This document shows, in pieces, positions 35,790-45,658 of a stretch of 64,000 nt of DNA (position 1 is its first letter; each line of letters opens with the position of its first letter). The notes below the pieces were generated by a model. It did not search any database. It was not told the DNA's origin and saw only the letters and a list, made by a program, of their open reading frames with translations. The stretch is from an uncultured Alphaproteobacteria bacterium (GTDB lineage Bacteria > Pseudomonadota > Alphaproteobacteria > Caulobacterales > Caulobacteraceae), in the NCBI GenBank assembly GCA_903860975.1, contig CAIOSI010000022.1:1-64000 (forward strand), given 5' to 3'. A program made the translations under genes and the position numbers.

Positions 35790-37322
35790 GTGAAGCACAT
35801 TCTAGAAGAGCTTGAGAAGCGCCGCGTGGAGGCCCGCATTGGCGGCGGCGAACGGCGAATCGCCAACCAACACGCCAAGGGCAAGCTCACCGCGCGTGAG
35901 CGGGTCGATCTTCTGCTCGACGAAGACTCCTTTGAAGAATTCGACATGTTCGTCGAGCACCGCGCCACCGACTTCGGCATGGCCGAACAGAAGATTCCCG
36001 GCGACGGCGTGATCACCGGTTGGGGGCGGATCAACGGGCGTGTTGTTTTCGTATTCTCCAAGGATTTCACTGTCTTTGGCGGGTCACTTTCCGGCGCGCA
36101 TGCCCAGAAGATCCTCAAGGTTCAGCGTCAAGCCCTGAAAATCGGCGCTCCGATCATCGGTCTGTTCGATGCCGGTGGCGCGCGCATTCAGGAAGGCGTG
36201 GAAAGTCTGGCTGGCTACGCCGACATCTTCCTCGAAAATACGCTCGCTTCCGGCGTTATTCCGCAGATCAGCGTGATTATGGGGCCCTGCGCAGGCGGTG
36301 ACGTCTATTCGCCAGCCATCACCGACTTCATCTTCATGGTGAAGGACACATCCTACATGTACGTGACCGGCCCCGATGTGGTGAAGACGGTCACTCATGA
36401 GGAGGTCAGCCACGAGGAGCTGGGCGGCTACCGGATCCACGCGCTTAAATCTGGCGTCGCCGATGGTGCCTTCGACAATGATCTTGAAGCCCTGACCCAG
36501 GTTCGCCGCCTGGTCGACTTCCTGCCGCTCTCCAACCGCGAGAAGCCGCCGGTCCGTGAGAGCTTCGACGCGCCTGAGCGCGAGGAGCCTAGCCTGGATA
36601 CTCTGGTTCCAGCTAATCCCAACAAGCCTTACGATATCAAGGAATTGATCCTTAAAGTCGTCGACGAAGCTGACTTTTTTGAAATCAGCCCAGAATACGC
36701 CAAGAACATCGTTTGCGGCTTTGCTCGCCTCGATGGTCAGCCGGTGGGTATCGTCGCCAATCAACCGCAGACGCTGGCCGGCGTGCTGGATATCGACGCC
36801 AGTCGCAAGGCCGCACGCTTCGTGCGCTTCTGCGACGCCTTCGAGTTCCCGCTCATCACCTTTGTCGACGTGCCAGGCTTCATGCCGGGCACCAAGCAGG
36901 AGCAGGGTGGCCTGATCCGCCATGGCGCTAAACTGCTCTTTGCCTTCGCTGAGGCAACAGTGCCGAAGATCACCTTGATTACCCGTAAGGCGTACGGCGG
37001 CGCCTACGATGTCATGGCCTCGAAGCACCTGCGGGGCGACATCAACTATGCGTGGCCGACCGCCGAGATTGCGGTGATGGGCTCAAAGGGTGCTGTCGAG
37101 ATCATCTTCCGCTCCGAGATCGGCGATCCCGAGGCCATCGCCGCACGTGAGGCCGAGTACAAGGCTCGCTTCGCCAACCCGTTTGTCGCCGCCTCACGCG
37201 GTTATATCGACGACGTGATCATGCCCCACGGAACCCGCCGTCGCATCGTGCGGGCTTTGAAAAACCTCAAGGGTAAGCAGCTCACCAACCCCTGGAAGAA
37301 GCACGACAACATTCCGCTCTAG
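35790..37322 (+). CDS. pccB: Propionyl-CoA carboxylase beta subunit
   Basis: A 510-residue biotin-dependent carboxyltransferase, moving CO2 from biotin to propionyl-CoA to give methylmalonyl-CoA. The start is GTG 35790 ([20 protein letters not shown]), matching the usual 510-residue length. [48 protein letters not shown] and [17 protein letters not shown] are characteristic. The alpha subunit pccA is encoded 0.7 kb downstream with msrB between on the other strand. Confidence 0.95.
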   Translation: MKHILEELEKRRVEARIGGGERRIANQHAKGKLTARERVDLLLDEDSFEEFDMFVEHRATDFGMAEQKIPGDGVITGWGRINGRVVFVFSKDFTVFGGSLSGAHAQKILKVQRQALKIGAPIIGLFDAGGARIQEGVESLAGYADIFLENTLASGVIPQISVIMGPCAGGDVYSPAITDFIFMVKDTSYMYVTGPDVVKTVTHEEVSHEELGGYRIHALKSGVADGAFDNDLEALTQVRRLVDFLPLSNREKPPVRESFDAPEREEPSLDTLVPANPNKPYDIKELILKVVDEADFFEISPEYAKNIVCGFARLDGQPVGIVANQPQTLAGVLDIDASRKAARFVRFCDAFEFPLITFVDVPGFMPGTKQEQGGLIRHGAKLLFAFAEATVPKITLITRKAYGGAYDVMASKHLRGDINYAWPTAEIAVMGSKGAVEIIFRSEIGDPEAIAAREAEYKARFANPFVAASRGYIDDVIMPHGTRRRIVRALKNLKGKQLTNPWKKHDNIPL

Positions 37323-37489
37323 CGCGACTGTCCCAGGATACGCGATCAGCCCTCGGCTGATGAAGGTGGCACGCAGGTAGCCCGTGGCGCGGGCACCGTC
37401 CTGGCGGTCTGCATCGATCAGCTCGATTTCAACTCGACGCGAGCAGAAAGGCTGACGTTCAACGTCTGGGCCGCCAGCACCAACCCGGG

Positions 37490-37984
37490 CTAGGCGGGCT
37501 TTGTCACAGTGGCGAGCCCCTCGCCACGGTCCAGCCGGTTGGGCAGCGGCGCGCCATAGGCGACGAACTCCAACGAAACGGAGTTGATGCAGTAGCGAAG
37601 ACGCGTCGGCGGCGGGCCATCGGGAAAGACATGGCCTTGGTGGCTGGCGCAACGTGCACAGGTCGTCTCGATGCGCAGCATGCCGTACGCACGGTCCTCG
37701 ATCCCTTTGACGTGCGTCTCGTCGACGGGCGCCCAGAAAGACGGCCAGCCGGTGCCGCTCTCGAACTTGGTCTTATGCTCGAAGAGCGGCAGGCCGCAGA
37801 GGCGGCAGCAGTAGACACCGGCATCTTTTTGATCCAGCAAACCGCCGCAAAACGGCGCTTCAGTACCATGGTGCAGCAGCACGTCAGCCTCTTGGCGGGT
37901 CAGAGATGCCTCTAGCGCCTTGCGCTCGTCAGGCGTTGGCGGGGTCAGATTGAAGCCGGATGGGGAGAGTTGTGGCGTGCTCAT
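37490..37984 (-). CDS. msrB: Peptide-methionine (R)-S-oxide reductase
   Basis: A 164-residue MsrB, reducing methionine-R-sulfoxide in proteins. Zinc-binding CxxC pairs are visible in CCRLCGLPLF and CARCASHQGHVF; the catalytic cysteine is in RYCINSVSLEF. ESGTGWPSFW and GPPPTRLRYCINS are signatures. It has a cytoplasmic form with no signal. I start at ATG 37984 (MSTPQLSPSGFNLTPP), not at the TTG three codons upstream. The 168 bases between pccB and its stop hold no clear gene. Confidence 0.94.
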   Translation of the reverse strand: MSTPQLSPSGFNLTPPTPDERKALEASLTRQEADVLLHHGTEAPFCGGLLDQKDAGVYCCRLCGLPLFEHKTKFESGTGWPSFWAPVDETHVKGIEDRAYGMLRIETTCARCASHQGHVFPDGPPPTRLRYCINSVSLEFVAYGAPLPNRLDRGEGLATVTKPA

Positions 37985-38041
37985 GTGCGTCAATCTAATG
38001 TCATGATCTTCAGTTCGGAAGTGAGGCGTGGGCTCGTTTAG

Positions 38042-40015
38042 ATGTTTTCAAAGATCCTTATCGCCAACCGCGGGGAAATCGCGGTCCGTATCATCAAGAC
38101 CTGCCGCCGGATGGGGATCGCCACCGTGGTGGTTTATTCCGAGGCCGACGCGGATTCCATGGCCGTGGAGATGGCCGACGAGGCAGTGTTCATTGGCCCA
38201 GCCCCGGCGGCGCAATCCTACCTTGTCGCCGACAAGATCATTGCCGCGTGCCGTGAGACGGGCGCCGAGGCCATTCATCCGGGCTTTGGGTTTCTCTCTG
38301 AGAGCGCCGCTTTCGCCAGGCGCTGCGCCCAAGAGAAGATCGTCTTCATCGGTCCCAACCCTCACGCCATCGAGGCCATGGGCGACAAGATTGAGTCCAA
38401 GAAATTCGCCACCAAGGCGGGCGTATCGGTGGTGCCTGGGCACATCGGAGAGATCGACGACAGGGTCCACGCGATCAAGATCTCCGAGGCCATCGGCTAT
38501 CCCGTGATGATCAAGGCCTCCGCAGGCGGGGGCGGGAAGGGCATCCGCGTCGCTTGGAACCCCAAGGATGTGGAGGAGGGCTTTCCGGCGGTGAAGGCCG
38601 AGGCCAAGGCCAGCTTCGGCGATGATCGCATCTTCATTGAGAAGTTCATCGAAAGTCCGCGCCACATCGAGATCCAGGTGCTGGGCGACAAGCACGGCAA
38701 TGTTGTTCACCTGTTCGAGCGCGAATGCTCAATCCAGCGGCGCAACCAGAAAGTCGTCGAGGAGGCGCCAAGTCCCCTGCTCGACGAGGAGACCCGGGCC
38801 GCCATGGGCGCCCAGGCCGTCGCGCTTGCCAAGGCTGTGAACTACGACAGCGCCGGCACCGTTGAATTCGTGGCCGGCCAGGACAAAAGCTTCTTCTTCC
38901 TTGAGATGAACACCCGCCTGCAGGTGGAACATCCGGTCACAGAACTGATCACCGGTCTGGATCTCGTTGAGCAAATGATTTGCTCGGCCTTTGGCGAAAA
39001 GCTCGCTTTCGCCCAGCAAGATCTCAAAATCGATGGCTGGGCCATGGAGAGCCGGATCTATGCTGAGGATCCGTACCGCGGCTTCCTGCCATCCATTGGT
39101 CGCCTGGTGCGCTACGACCCGCCTCAGGAAGGCAAAGTTCCGGGCGGCAAGGTTCGCAACGACGCCGGCGTCCGAGAGGGCGACGAGATCTCGATGTTCT
39201 ATGACCCGATGATCTCCAAGCTGTCGACCTGGGCCGAGACCCGCGAGGGTGCTATCGATGTGATGGGTCGGGCGCTTGAAGATTTTTACATCGAAGGCCT
39301 GGGCCAGAACATCCCGTTTCTGGCTGCGGTCATGGACCAGCCGCGGTTCCGCTCGGGCAAACTCTCGACCAGCTACATCAAGGATGAGTTTCCTGACGGG
39401 TTCGCAGGGCTCGCGCCCAGTGATGAACAGCGAGACTTAATCTGCGCGGTCGCACTTTCCATGCACCGCACCTTGCTTGCCCGCGCAGCACCCGATCAAT
39501 TGCGCCAGGACTGGATCGTTGTGGTGGGCCGCGATAAGCGGCAGGTGCGCACGAGCGGCAGTGGCGGCAGCTTGCTGATCGATAGCGAGGGCAAAAAGCT
39601 CCACCTGGAAGATGTTCATTGGCGGCCCGGCCAGGCCAGCTTCCGCGCCCGCCTTGACGGACGCGCTTTCACCGCCACCGTAAAGCCAGCCGCCGAGGGC
39701 TTTGTCATTCGTCATCGGGCGGCCAGTCTGCACGTTTTGGTGCTCACGCCGCGCACGGCCGAACTTCATGAGAAGCTTCCGGCCAAGGTGGCGGCTGACA
39801 CCTCAAAGCTGGTGCTGTCGCCCATGCCAGGCCTGGTGGTGACGCTGGATGTCGCGGTCGGTCAACAGGTGCGCGCCGGAGAAGCTGTGGCGGTCATCGA
39901 GGCGATGAAAATGCAAAATATCCTGCGTGCCGATCGCGACGGGGTGGTGAAAGCGGTCAATGCCCAGGCCGGAGACAGCGTCGCGGCCGACGAGGTTCTG
40001 GTTGAGTTCGCTTAA
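38042..40015 (+). CDS. pccA: Propionyl/acetyl-CoA carboxylase alpha subunit (biotin carboxylase + BCCP)
   Basis: A 657-residue protein. The biotin carboxylase domain (about 1-445) has FSKILIANRGEIAVRIIKTC, the ATP-grasp glycine loop KASAGGGGKGIRVAW and EMNTRLQVEHPVTE. A BT domain links to the biotinyl domain (about 585-657) with the biotin lysine at Lys623 in EAMKMQN. With pccB it forms the alpha6-beta6 enzyme for propionyl-CoA from odd-chain fats, valine, isoleucine, threonine and methionine. Confidence 0.94.
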   Translation: MFSKILIANRGEIAVRIIKTCRRMGIATVVVYSEADADSMAVEMADEAVFIGPAPAAQSYLVADKIIAACRETGAEAIHPGFGFLSESAAFARRCAQEKIVFIGPNPHAIEAMGDKIESKKFATKAGVSVVPGHIGEIDDRVHAIKISEAIGYPVMIKASAGGGGKGIRVAWNPKDVEEGFPAVKAEAKASFGDDRIFIEKFIESPRHIEIQVLGDKHGNVVHLFERECSIQRRNQKVVEEAPSPLLDEETRAAMGAQAVALAKAVNYDSAGTVEFVAGQDKSFFFLEMNTRLQVEHPVTELITGLDLVEQMICSAFGEKLAFAQQDLKIDGWAMESRIYAEDPYRGFLPSIGRLVRYDPPQEGKVPGGKVRNDAGVREGDEISMFYDPMISKLSTWAETREGAIDVMGRALEDFYIEGLGQNIPFLAAVMDQPRFRSGKLSTSYIKDEFPDGFAGLAPSDEQRDLICAVALSMHRTLLARAAPDQLRQDWIVVVGRDKRQVRTSGSGGSLLIDSEGKKLHLEDVHWRPGQASFRARLDGRAFTATVKPAAEGFVIRHRAASLHVLVLTPRTAELHEKLPAKVAADTSKLVLSPMPGLVVTLDVAVGQQVRAGEAVAVIEAMKMQNILRADRDGVVKAVNAQAGDSVAADEVLVEFA

Positions 40016-40059
40016 CGCCTGGGCGGCGCTATGCTGGAAACGGATTGCAGGGGCGCTTC

Positions 40060-40467
40060 ATGAACGGCCAGATCGACTGGAGTGAGCTGTTTTTCTCAGC
40101 CAATGGCCGGATGAGTCGCATGGCCACGCTGATCGCAGCCGCGACGCTATTTATCGTTGCGGTCTTCTACGAGGCTGTCGCCGGAAACACGCTGCACTGG
40201 ATCACCGGATGGTTTGTCTATCCGCCGCTTTTTTATTGCGCCACCTGCGTGCTGTCCAAACGCCTACATGACCGCGGTCGCTCAGGGTGGTGGGCGGCAA
40301 TGGTTTTGGTGGCGCTCGTCGCCGTCTGGCCGCAGCCAAAAAGCTTCTTCGATTTCTTCTTCACCCTGGTCCTGATCTGGGCTGGTGTGGACCTGGGCGC
40401 TATGCCAGGCGAGGCGGGTGCCAACCGCTACGGACCAAATCCGCTACGTCCGCCCGTCACGATTTAG
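40060..40467 (+). CDS. DUF805 membrane protein
   Basis: A 135-residue inner membrane protein with about four hydrophobic spans. FSANGRMSRMATLIAAATL and CVLSKRLHDRGRSGWWAAM (about 72-90) are the DUF805 signatures, and the C-terminus ends NRYGPNPL. ATG 40060 is chosen; an in-frame TTG at 40045 is less likely. No function is known for the family. Confidence 0.85.
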   Translation: MNGQIDWSELFFSANGRMSRMATLIAAATLFIVAVFYEAVAGNTLHWITGWFVYPPLFYCATCVLSKRLHDRGRSGWWAAMVLVALVAVWPQPKSFFDFFFTLVLIWAGVDLGAMPGEAGANRYGPNPLRPPVTI

Positions 40468-40490
40468 CGCGCCAGCGGCGGTTGTCGGCG

Positions 40491-41516
40491 TCAGCGACGA
40501 ATGAAACAGGCTTGATTGGCGGCCGCCAGCCTCCTGCAGAATGCGCCGGCCTCGGAGACAGACGCCAAGCCGGAGACGATCGCGCGGTGGACGGTCTTGC
40601 CGTCGAGCTTGGCTGTGACGAGCTCAGCGCTAAGCCCGCCCAAGTCCGTGCCGAACTTCGTCTTGAAGCGCGATAGCAGGCTTTGGATATCCGCTGGGTT
40701 CAATGAGGCGCCGATCTGGACGGCATGGGATCCGCCGCCGGCTGGCGGCTTGAAATTGGATGCGGCCTTCGGTTCGGATGGTTTGCTGGAGGCGATCGGA
40801 ATCGAAATCGAGGGCGACGGCGCGCTCGAAGCTGCCAATATAACCGGTGGCACTGATGTGATGGGCGCGGGGTCGGCCGAATTGGAAGCGACGACGTCCG
40901 GCTTTGCCTGCGTCTTCGCCAAGCGTTTGGGGCGAACCTCAACGATCGGCGGAGGGCCGGGCTGGCGCTCCGGAGCCCTTGCGGCCGCACTGGCCCGTCC
41001 CAAAAGGGGACGGGGGAAGTCGCGGTCGCAGAGTGAGCGGATCGCTGAGCCCAGCGGAGAGCTATCAGCCGGACTGACCCAGGTGGTATCCGCGTTACGT
41101 ATGATGCGAGGTTCGCTGCGTAAATCGCGGCTCCGATAGCCGGTCATTGCGCCCAGGCGCGCCTGACGATGTTCACATTCGATTTCCACCGGTATCGACC
41201 AGGAGGAGATGCCGTCGTGGCTTACGACGGCGGGATCCAGCGCTTCAGAGCTGAGGATGGCAATGAACCCGCGAGTTTCTCCCATTGGCGCGGCCGTCGT
41301 CACGGCGGTCACCGCCGAAGGGCCGACGTCGACGACCTGAGAAAGCGTCAACGGCGTATCGCGCAGTAACCATGCAGAGATCGCGTTGAGCGCGCGAGAG
41401 GGCGGATAGCTGACAATATCTTGCGCCAAGGCCGGGGAGGTCCCAAGCGTCAGGGCGGCGGCAAGGCCCAGCGCCTTGAGGCGGCGAACGATGGTTATAA
41501 TCGACTGGCCCACCAT
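40491..41516 (-). CDS. Exported protein with C-terminal SPOR-like domain
   Basis: A 341-residue protein with a signal peptide (cleavage near SPALAQD). Residues about 30-170 form a conserved-looking N-terminal part, 180-260 are a Pro/Ser/Ala-rich linker, and the last 78 residues resemble a SPOR domain (HAVQIGASLNPADIQSLLSR, then ELVTAKLDGKTVHRAIVSGL and AGAFCRRLAAANQACFI). SPOR domains bind denuded septal peptidoglycan, so a cell-division or wall role is likely. It lies between DUF805 (convergent) and lipB (same strand). Confidence 0.72.
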   Translation of the reverse strand: MVGQSIITIVRRLKALGLAAALTLGTSPALAQDIVSYPPSRALNAISAWLLRDTPLTLSQVVDVGPSAVTAVTTAAPMGETRGFIAILSSEALDPAVVSHDGISSWSIPVEIECEHRQARLGAMTGYRSRDLRSEPRIIRNADTTWVSPADSSPLGSAIRSLCDRDFPRPLLGRASAAARAPERQPGPPPIVEVRPKRLAKTQAKPDVVASNSADPAPITSVPPVILAASSAPSPSISIPIASSKPSEPKAASNFKPPAGGGSHAVQIGASLNPADIQSLLSRFKTKFGTDLGGLSAELVTAKLDGKTVHRAIVSGLASVSEAGAFCRRLAAANQACFIRR

Positions 41517-41558
41517 ACAGCCTCAACCATACCGACCCGGCGAATTCAAGACGCACTC

Positions 41559-42257
41559 CTAGATCGGCGGTTGGGTGTCGGCCAAGGTGCCGAAGGTCGC
41601 AGCGAAGCTCATGCGGAGCGCCGCATCGGCTTCGGCCATCGTCACCGGCAGGCCCAGATCGACCAGGCTGGTAACGCCATGCTCCGTCACGCCACAAGGA
41701 ATTATACCGTTGAAATGATGCAGATCTGGCTCAACATTCAGCGAAATTCCATGGAATGAAACCCAGCGGCGGAGCTTGATGCCGATGGCAGCGATTTTGT
41801 CTTCGCGCGGCGATAACCCCGGGGTGCGGCGCTCCACCCAGACGCCGACGCGCCCAGGCCGCACCTGTCCCTTTACGTTGAACTGGTCGAGCGCTGCGAT
41901 CACCCAGGTCTCGAGGGCTCTGACGAAGGCGCGAACATCGCGTTGCCTCTGGGTCAGGTCGAGCATCACATAGGCCACCCTCTGGCCGGGACCGTGATAG
42001 GTATATTGCCCGCCGCGGCCCGCTTCGAAGACTGGGAACCGGTCTGGCTGCAGCAAATCGGCGGTCTTGGCTGAAACGCCCGCCGTATAGAGTGGCGGAT
42101 GTTCTATCAGCCAGACGAGTTCCCCAGCCTTCCCCTCGGCGATGGCGGTGGCGCGCGCCTCCATAGCCGCCAAAGCCTCAGGGTAGGCCACGGGGGACGT
42201 CGAGATGGCCCAACCAACGGGCGAATTGTCGCTGCGCCCGAAAATCGGCGCTTCCAT
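41559..42257 (-). CDS. lipB: Octanoyl-[ACP]:protein N-octanoyltransferase
   Basis: A 232-residue LipB, the first enzyme of lipoate synthesis on E2 and H proteins. [60 protein letters not shown], the catalytic lysine in [15 protein letters not shown] and the catalytic cysteine in NGIIPCGV are all present. I start at ATG 42257; ATG 42284 and 42305 in the same frame remain possible as none has a clear ribosome site. It is divergent from the FliN-like gene. Confidence 0.92.
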   Translation of the reverse strand: MEAPIFGRSDNSPVGWAISTSPVAYPEALAAMEARATAIAEGKAGELVWLIEHPPLYTAGVSAKTADLLQPDRFPVFEAGRGGQYTYHGPGQRVAYVMLDLTQRQRDVRAFVRALETWVIAALDQFNVKGQVRPGRVGVWVERRTPGLSPREDKIAAIGIKLRRWVSFHGISLNVEPDLHHFNGIIPCGVTEHGVTSLVDLGLPVTMAEADAALRMSFAATFGTLADTQPPI

Positions 42258-42363
42258 GGCTAGATTTAACACCCGGTCAAGCATGTCGAGACCAATGTGG
42301 GGCATGGGCCTGCATTGCGCAAAGCCCGAGTGATATCAGTTGAGCTTCTTGGGACGTGCATCC

Positions 42364-42615
42364 GTGAGCCAGGTCAAGGCGGTCAATGTCGAGATTCAGG
42401 TGCTGCTGGGGCGCTCGACGCTCCCCATGCAACAACTGCTGCGTATGGGCCGTGGCGCAGTGATACCGCTCGACACCGCGGTCAATGACGAAGTCTGGAT
42501 TCTTGCGAACAATCATCCGATCGCGCGCGGTGAAATTCAGATCAACGACGAAAAAATCTCCATCGCTGTCACGCGGGCGGCCAACGTCTACGACTTCATG
42601 GCAGGCGGTCAGTAG
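42364..42615 (+). CDS. FliN/FliM-type SpoA-domain protein
   Basis: An 83-residue single SpoA (FliMN_C) domain: VEIQVLLGRSTLPMQQLLRM, GRGAVIPLDTAVNDEVWILA and NNHPIARGEIQINDEKISIA. This is the C-terminal fold of the flagellar switch protein FliN, which binds at the base of the C-ring. It lacks the N-terminal extension of standard FliN and stands alone, away from other flagellar genes, so it may be a second FliN-like protein. The GTG start at 42364 (VSQVKAV) is preferred over TTG 42340. Confidence 0.85.
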   Translation: MSQVKAVNVEIQVLLGRSTLPMQQLLRMGRGAVIPLDTAVNDEVWILANNHPIARGEIQINDEKISIAVTRAANVYDFMAGGQ

Positions 42616-42691
42616 CGCTCAATTTCGCAACAGCGGATAGGTGCCCTTCACAAAGCCTTCGCCGTTTGCTAACCCCCGCGGCTCACCACGA

Positions 42692-42776
42692 GCGGTCGTG
42701 GCGGAATTGGTAGACGCGCAGCGTTGAGGTCGCTGTGGGGCAACCCGTGGAAGTTCGAGTCTTCTCGACCGCACCA
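42692..42776 (+). tRNA. tRNA-Leu (anticodon GAG)
   Basis: An 85-base class II tRNA ending in an encoded CCA. Acceptor arms GCGGTCG and CGACCGC pair perfectly; the anticodon stem CAGCG/CGCTG closes the loop TTGAGGT with GAG at 42726-42728; the variable arm is TGGGGCAACCC-like and long as for leucine; GTTCGAGTC forms the T loop. It reads CTC and CTT codons. mgtE follows about 60 bases downstream. Confidence 0.95.
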
Positions 42777-42839
42777 GTGAAACAGGGTCCTTCAATCCAT
42801 CGGGAATTGACAGCTTCGAAATAAGCCAAGGAGGTCCGC

Positions 42840-44261
42840 ATGAGGCGTGAAACGGACGATCTTGAGCTTAAGGAGCGACCTGAAACCGAAGAGGACTTGG
42901 AGGACCTCGCCCTTGGCGAGGACTATTCTCTAAATCCAGCCTACGTTCCGATGGTGGTTGACGCCATTGATCGCGGGGACGCTGAGCGTCTGCGCGAGCT
43001 TCTTGGGGCGCTACATCCCGCCGATATCGCGGATTTGATGGGCTTCCTGTCGGCGGATGACCGCGAGGAGCTGGTCCCCCACCTCGCCCCCGATATTATC
43101 GGCGAGGTTCTTTCCGAACTCGACACTGACATTCGCGAAGAGATACTCGAACACGTCCCGTCGCTGGTCCTTGCCAAGGCCCTCGGCGAAATGGAAAGCG
43201 ACGACGCCGCCGACGTTGTCGACGACTTGGAGGCGGACAAGCGCGCTCAGGTCCTGGCGGCGATGCCTGAGACCGAGCGGACAGCCATTGAGACGACACT
43301 CGCCTACGAAGATGAGACCGCCGGACGCCTGATGCAGCGCGAAGTGGTGGCGGCCCCTCAGTTCTGGACCGTCGGGCAGACGATCGATCACCTTCGCCGG
43401 GAGAGCGAGGAGCTGCCTGAGCTGTTCTTCGATATCTACGTCGTCGACCCGGCATATAAACCGGTCGGCGCTTGTCCCGTCAGCCACCTGCTGCGCACGG
43501 GGCGGGACACGCCACTTGCGCAGATCATGGAACAGATCACGGAAATTCCGGTCGATATGGACCAGGAGGAAGTGGCCTATATCTTCGACAAGTACCGACT
43601 AATTTCCGCGCCGGTGGTTGAACCCGGCGGACGGCTGGTCGGCCAGATTACTGTCGACGACATCGTCGGCGTGATCCAGGAAGAAACCGAAGAAGACATC
43701 CTGGCCTTGGCGGGTGTGTCTGACGCCGGCCGTGACGCGGGCTTCTTGGGGATTATCCAGTCCAGGTTGCCGTGGCTCGTGATCAATCTTGTGACCGAAG
43801 CTATCGCGGTAACGGTGATAGCACCGTTTCAGCCGATGATCGCCAAGATCGTCGTGCTGGTGATGCTGCTTCCGATCGTCTCATCTCTAGGCGGCAACGC
43901 GGGCACTCAGGCGCTGACTGTCGCCGTGCGCGCAATCGCCACCAAGGAACTCAACGCCGCGAACGCCGTGCGAGTGATCGCGCGCGAACTGATCGTGGGT
44001 CTGCTCAACGGGGCGGCGGTCGGATTTCTGCTGGGTGGTGGTCTCTATCTCTGGCAGCACGACCTAAAGCTGTCGTTGGTGGTCTTCCTGGCGATCATCG
44101 CCAATCTTTTTGTGGCCGCTTTGGGCGGTATCCTGGCACCAATCGTTCTTGAACGCATCGGGCGCGATCCGGCGGTTTCCTCTTCGGTCGTGGTTACCTT
44201 CATGACTGACTTCTTTGGATTCCTCGCACTTTTGGGAATTGCCGCGCTTATCCTGTTGTAA
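42840..44261 (+). CDS. mgtE: Magnesium transporter MgtE
   Basis: A 473-residue Mg2+ channel. The acidic cytosolic N domain (about 30-150) has the alternating LHPADIADLMGFLS repeats; two CBS modules follow (about 155-275), with IFDKYRLISAPVV; five membrane spans end the protein, including LVINLVTEAIAVTVIAPF and the pore segment VVLVMLLPIVSSLGGNAGTQ. No Mg2+ riboswitch is evident in the short gap after the tRNA. AAGGAGGTCCGC precedes the start. Confidence 0.94.
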   Translation: MRRETDDLELKERPETEEDLEDLALGEDYSLNPAYVPMVVDAIDRGDAERLRELLGALHPADIADLMGFLSADDREELVPHLAPDIIGEVLSELDTDIREEILEHVPSLVLAKALGEMESDDAADVVDDLEADKRAQVLAAMPETERTAIETTLAYEDETAGRLMQREVVAAPQFWTVGQTIDHLRRESEELPELFFDIYVVDPAYKPVGACPVSHLLRTGRDTPLAQIMEQITEIPVDMDQEEVAYIFDKYRLISAPVVEPGGRLVGQITVDDIVGVIQEETEEDILALAGVSDAGRDAGFLGIIQSRLPWLVINLVTEAIAVTVIAPFQPMIAKIVVLVMLLPIVSSLGGNAGTQALTVAVRAIATKELNAANAVRVIARELIVGLLNGAAVGFLLGGGLYLWQHDLKLSLVVFLAIIANLFVAALGGILAPIVLERIGRDPAVSSSVVVTFMTDFFGFLALLGIAALILL

Positions 44262-44347
44262 GGATTGGCACAGTAGGCCCACCGGCCCAGAACTTGCCGT
44301 GGGGAGCCTGCGCATCCGTGCGTTGCGTCAAATTGGGTCAAGAGGGC

Positions 44348-45616
44348 ATGCAACCTCGACATCGTGTGTCCCGAACCGCGATCGCCTTGATCAAGCGGTT
44401 TGAAGGGTATCAGCGAGCCGCCGCTCAGCTGCCTGACGGGCGCTGGACGATCGGTCATGGGCACACGCTGAGCGCACGCAAGGGAGCGACGGTGTCAGAA
44501 GACGACGCCGAAGCCTTGCTGCTTTATGATCTGGTCGGTGTTTCTCACGCCCTGAACGAGGCGATTTTCACGCCGCTCACCCAAAACCAATTCGACGCGC
44601 TGGCCTCGTTCGTTTTCAACCTGGGCTTCGATAATTTCCATCAGTCCGGTGTGCTGAAGCGCTTGAATGAGGGCGCTCTAATTCAGGCAGCATGCGCCAT
44701 GGAATTGTGGCGCAAGGCCAATGTGGGTGGCGAGCGTATCGTGGTCGACGCCTTGGTACGGCGCCGATCGGCGGAAAAGGCCCTGTTCCTGACGCCGCTC
44801 AACGAGGCTTGGGTCCCTGCGCCTTCGCCGATACTGCGGCCTTTGCTGGACACCGAGGCGCGCGACATCGTGCCGCTGAAAGAGCCGGTCCAAGTCACCA
44901 CAACCCTCGAGGGCGATCAACTTTTGGTCGCGCGCGAGGGCAGGCCTGCGCCGCGGCCGATCCCGCCGGAGGAAGAGGTCGAGGGCCCGGCCAAGGCCGC
45001 TGCAGAGCTCGTGAAGGCTCGTCTGTCGGCCCTCTTCCAAGAGCCGGCGGAAGACCCGCATGGGGCGCGGGGCCAAGCGCTTGCGCCTGACGAGCTGCCC
45101 GAGACGTTCGCATCGCAGGACGATCCGGTGCCATTCTTTCTGCGCGCACCAGACCCGTATACTGAGACGCCTGAACCGGTCGATCCCTGGGTCGAAGCCG
45201 AGGACTTGGGTCCAGAGAGCCGCGATCTCTTCGGATCGTCGCCGGCGCACGATTTCATCGAGGACGACGGCGTCCCGCACGACGATCACTACGATCCTTT
45301 TGGGCGTCGCCGGTTTGGGATTGACGATGGGTCTGCCTACGATTTCGTCCCACAGACGGTGCAGCCTTTGACGGAGTATCCCCAGGGTGGGATCTTCACC
45401 TTGGTGGCGCTCGCCGTTTTGGGCCTGGTGTTCTTCGGCGGCGGCATCTTCTGGGCGACCTACGCACGGCCGATGCCGGAGACGAGCCTGCTTGGACCTC
45501 GCCTGGTCGGCGCTCTCGCCGGAATAGCCGGCATCGGCTTCTTTGTTGTCGCCGTCTATCTTCTGCTTGACCGGCTGAACCGCGCGACAGAGCGTCGGGC
45601 GCGACGCGGGCGCTAG
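44348..45616 (+). CDS. Membrane-anchored phage-type lysozyme (GH24)
   Basis: A 422-residue protein. The N-terminal domain (about 1-150) is a T4-type lysozyme: Glu19 in IKRFEGY and Thr34 in DGRWTIGHGHT are 15 residues apart, as Glu11 and Thr26 in T4 lysozyme; QFDALASFVFNLG follows. A long acidic, proline-rich linker (about 165-335) leads to two membrane spans at the C-terminus (FTLVALAVLGLVFFGGGIFW and LVGALAGIAGIGFFVVAVYL). There is no signal peptide at the N-terminus, which leaves the side of the membrane on which it acts open. ATG 44348 has AAGAGGG upstream. Confidence 0.83.
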   Translation: MQPRHRVSRTAIALIKRFEGYQRAAAQLPDGRWTIGHGHTLSARKGATVSEDDAEALLLYDLVGVSHALNEAIFTPLTQNQFDALASFVFNLGFDNFHQSGVLKRLNEGALIQAACAMELWRKANVGGERIVVDALVRRRSAEKALFLTPLNEAWVPAPSPILRPLLDTEARDIVPLKEPVQVTTTLEGDQLLVAREGRPAPRPIPPEEEVEGPAKAAAELVKARLSALFQEPAEDPHGARGQALAPDELPETFASQDDPVPFFLRAPDPYTETPEPVDPWVEAEDLGPESRDLFGSSPAHDFIEDDGVPHDDHYDPFGRRRFGIDDGSAYDFVPQTVQPLTEYPQGGIFTLVALAVLGLVFFGGGIFWATYARPMPETSLLGPRLVGALAGIAGIGFFVVAVYLLLDRLNRATERRARRGR

Positions 45617-45658
45617 GCCGGCTCGCGACCCCTGCGCGTCCATGCTAAGCGTCTGCCT

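Noticed and set aside
37323..37489. Minus-strand protein-like stretch between pccB and msrB
   Set aside because: It reads open for about 55 codons, but merges with frames antisense to pccB and msrB, has no start or known motif; a decayed gene is possible but not supportable.
42777..42839. Mg2+ riboswitch before mgtE
   Set aside because: Only about 60 bases separate tRNA-Leu from mgtE, too short for a ykoK-type element, and no such structure is visible.
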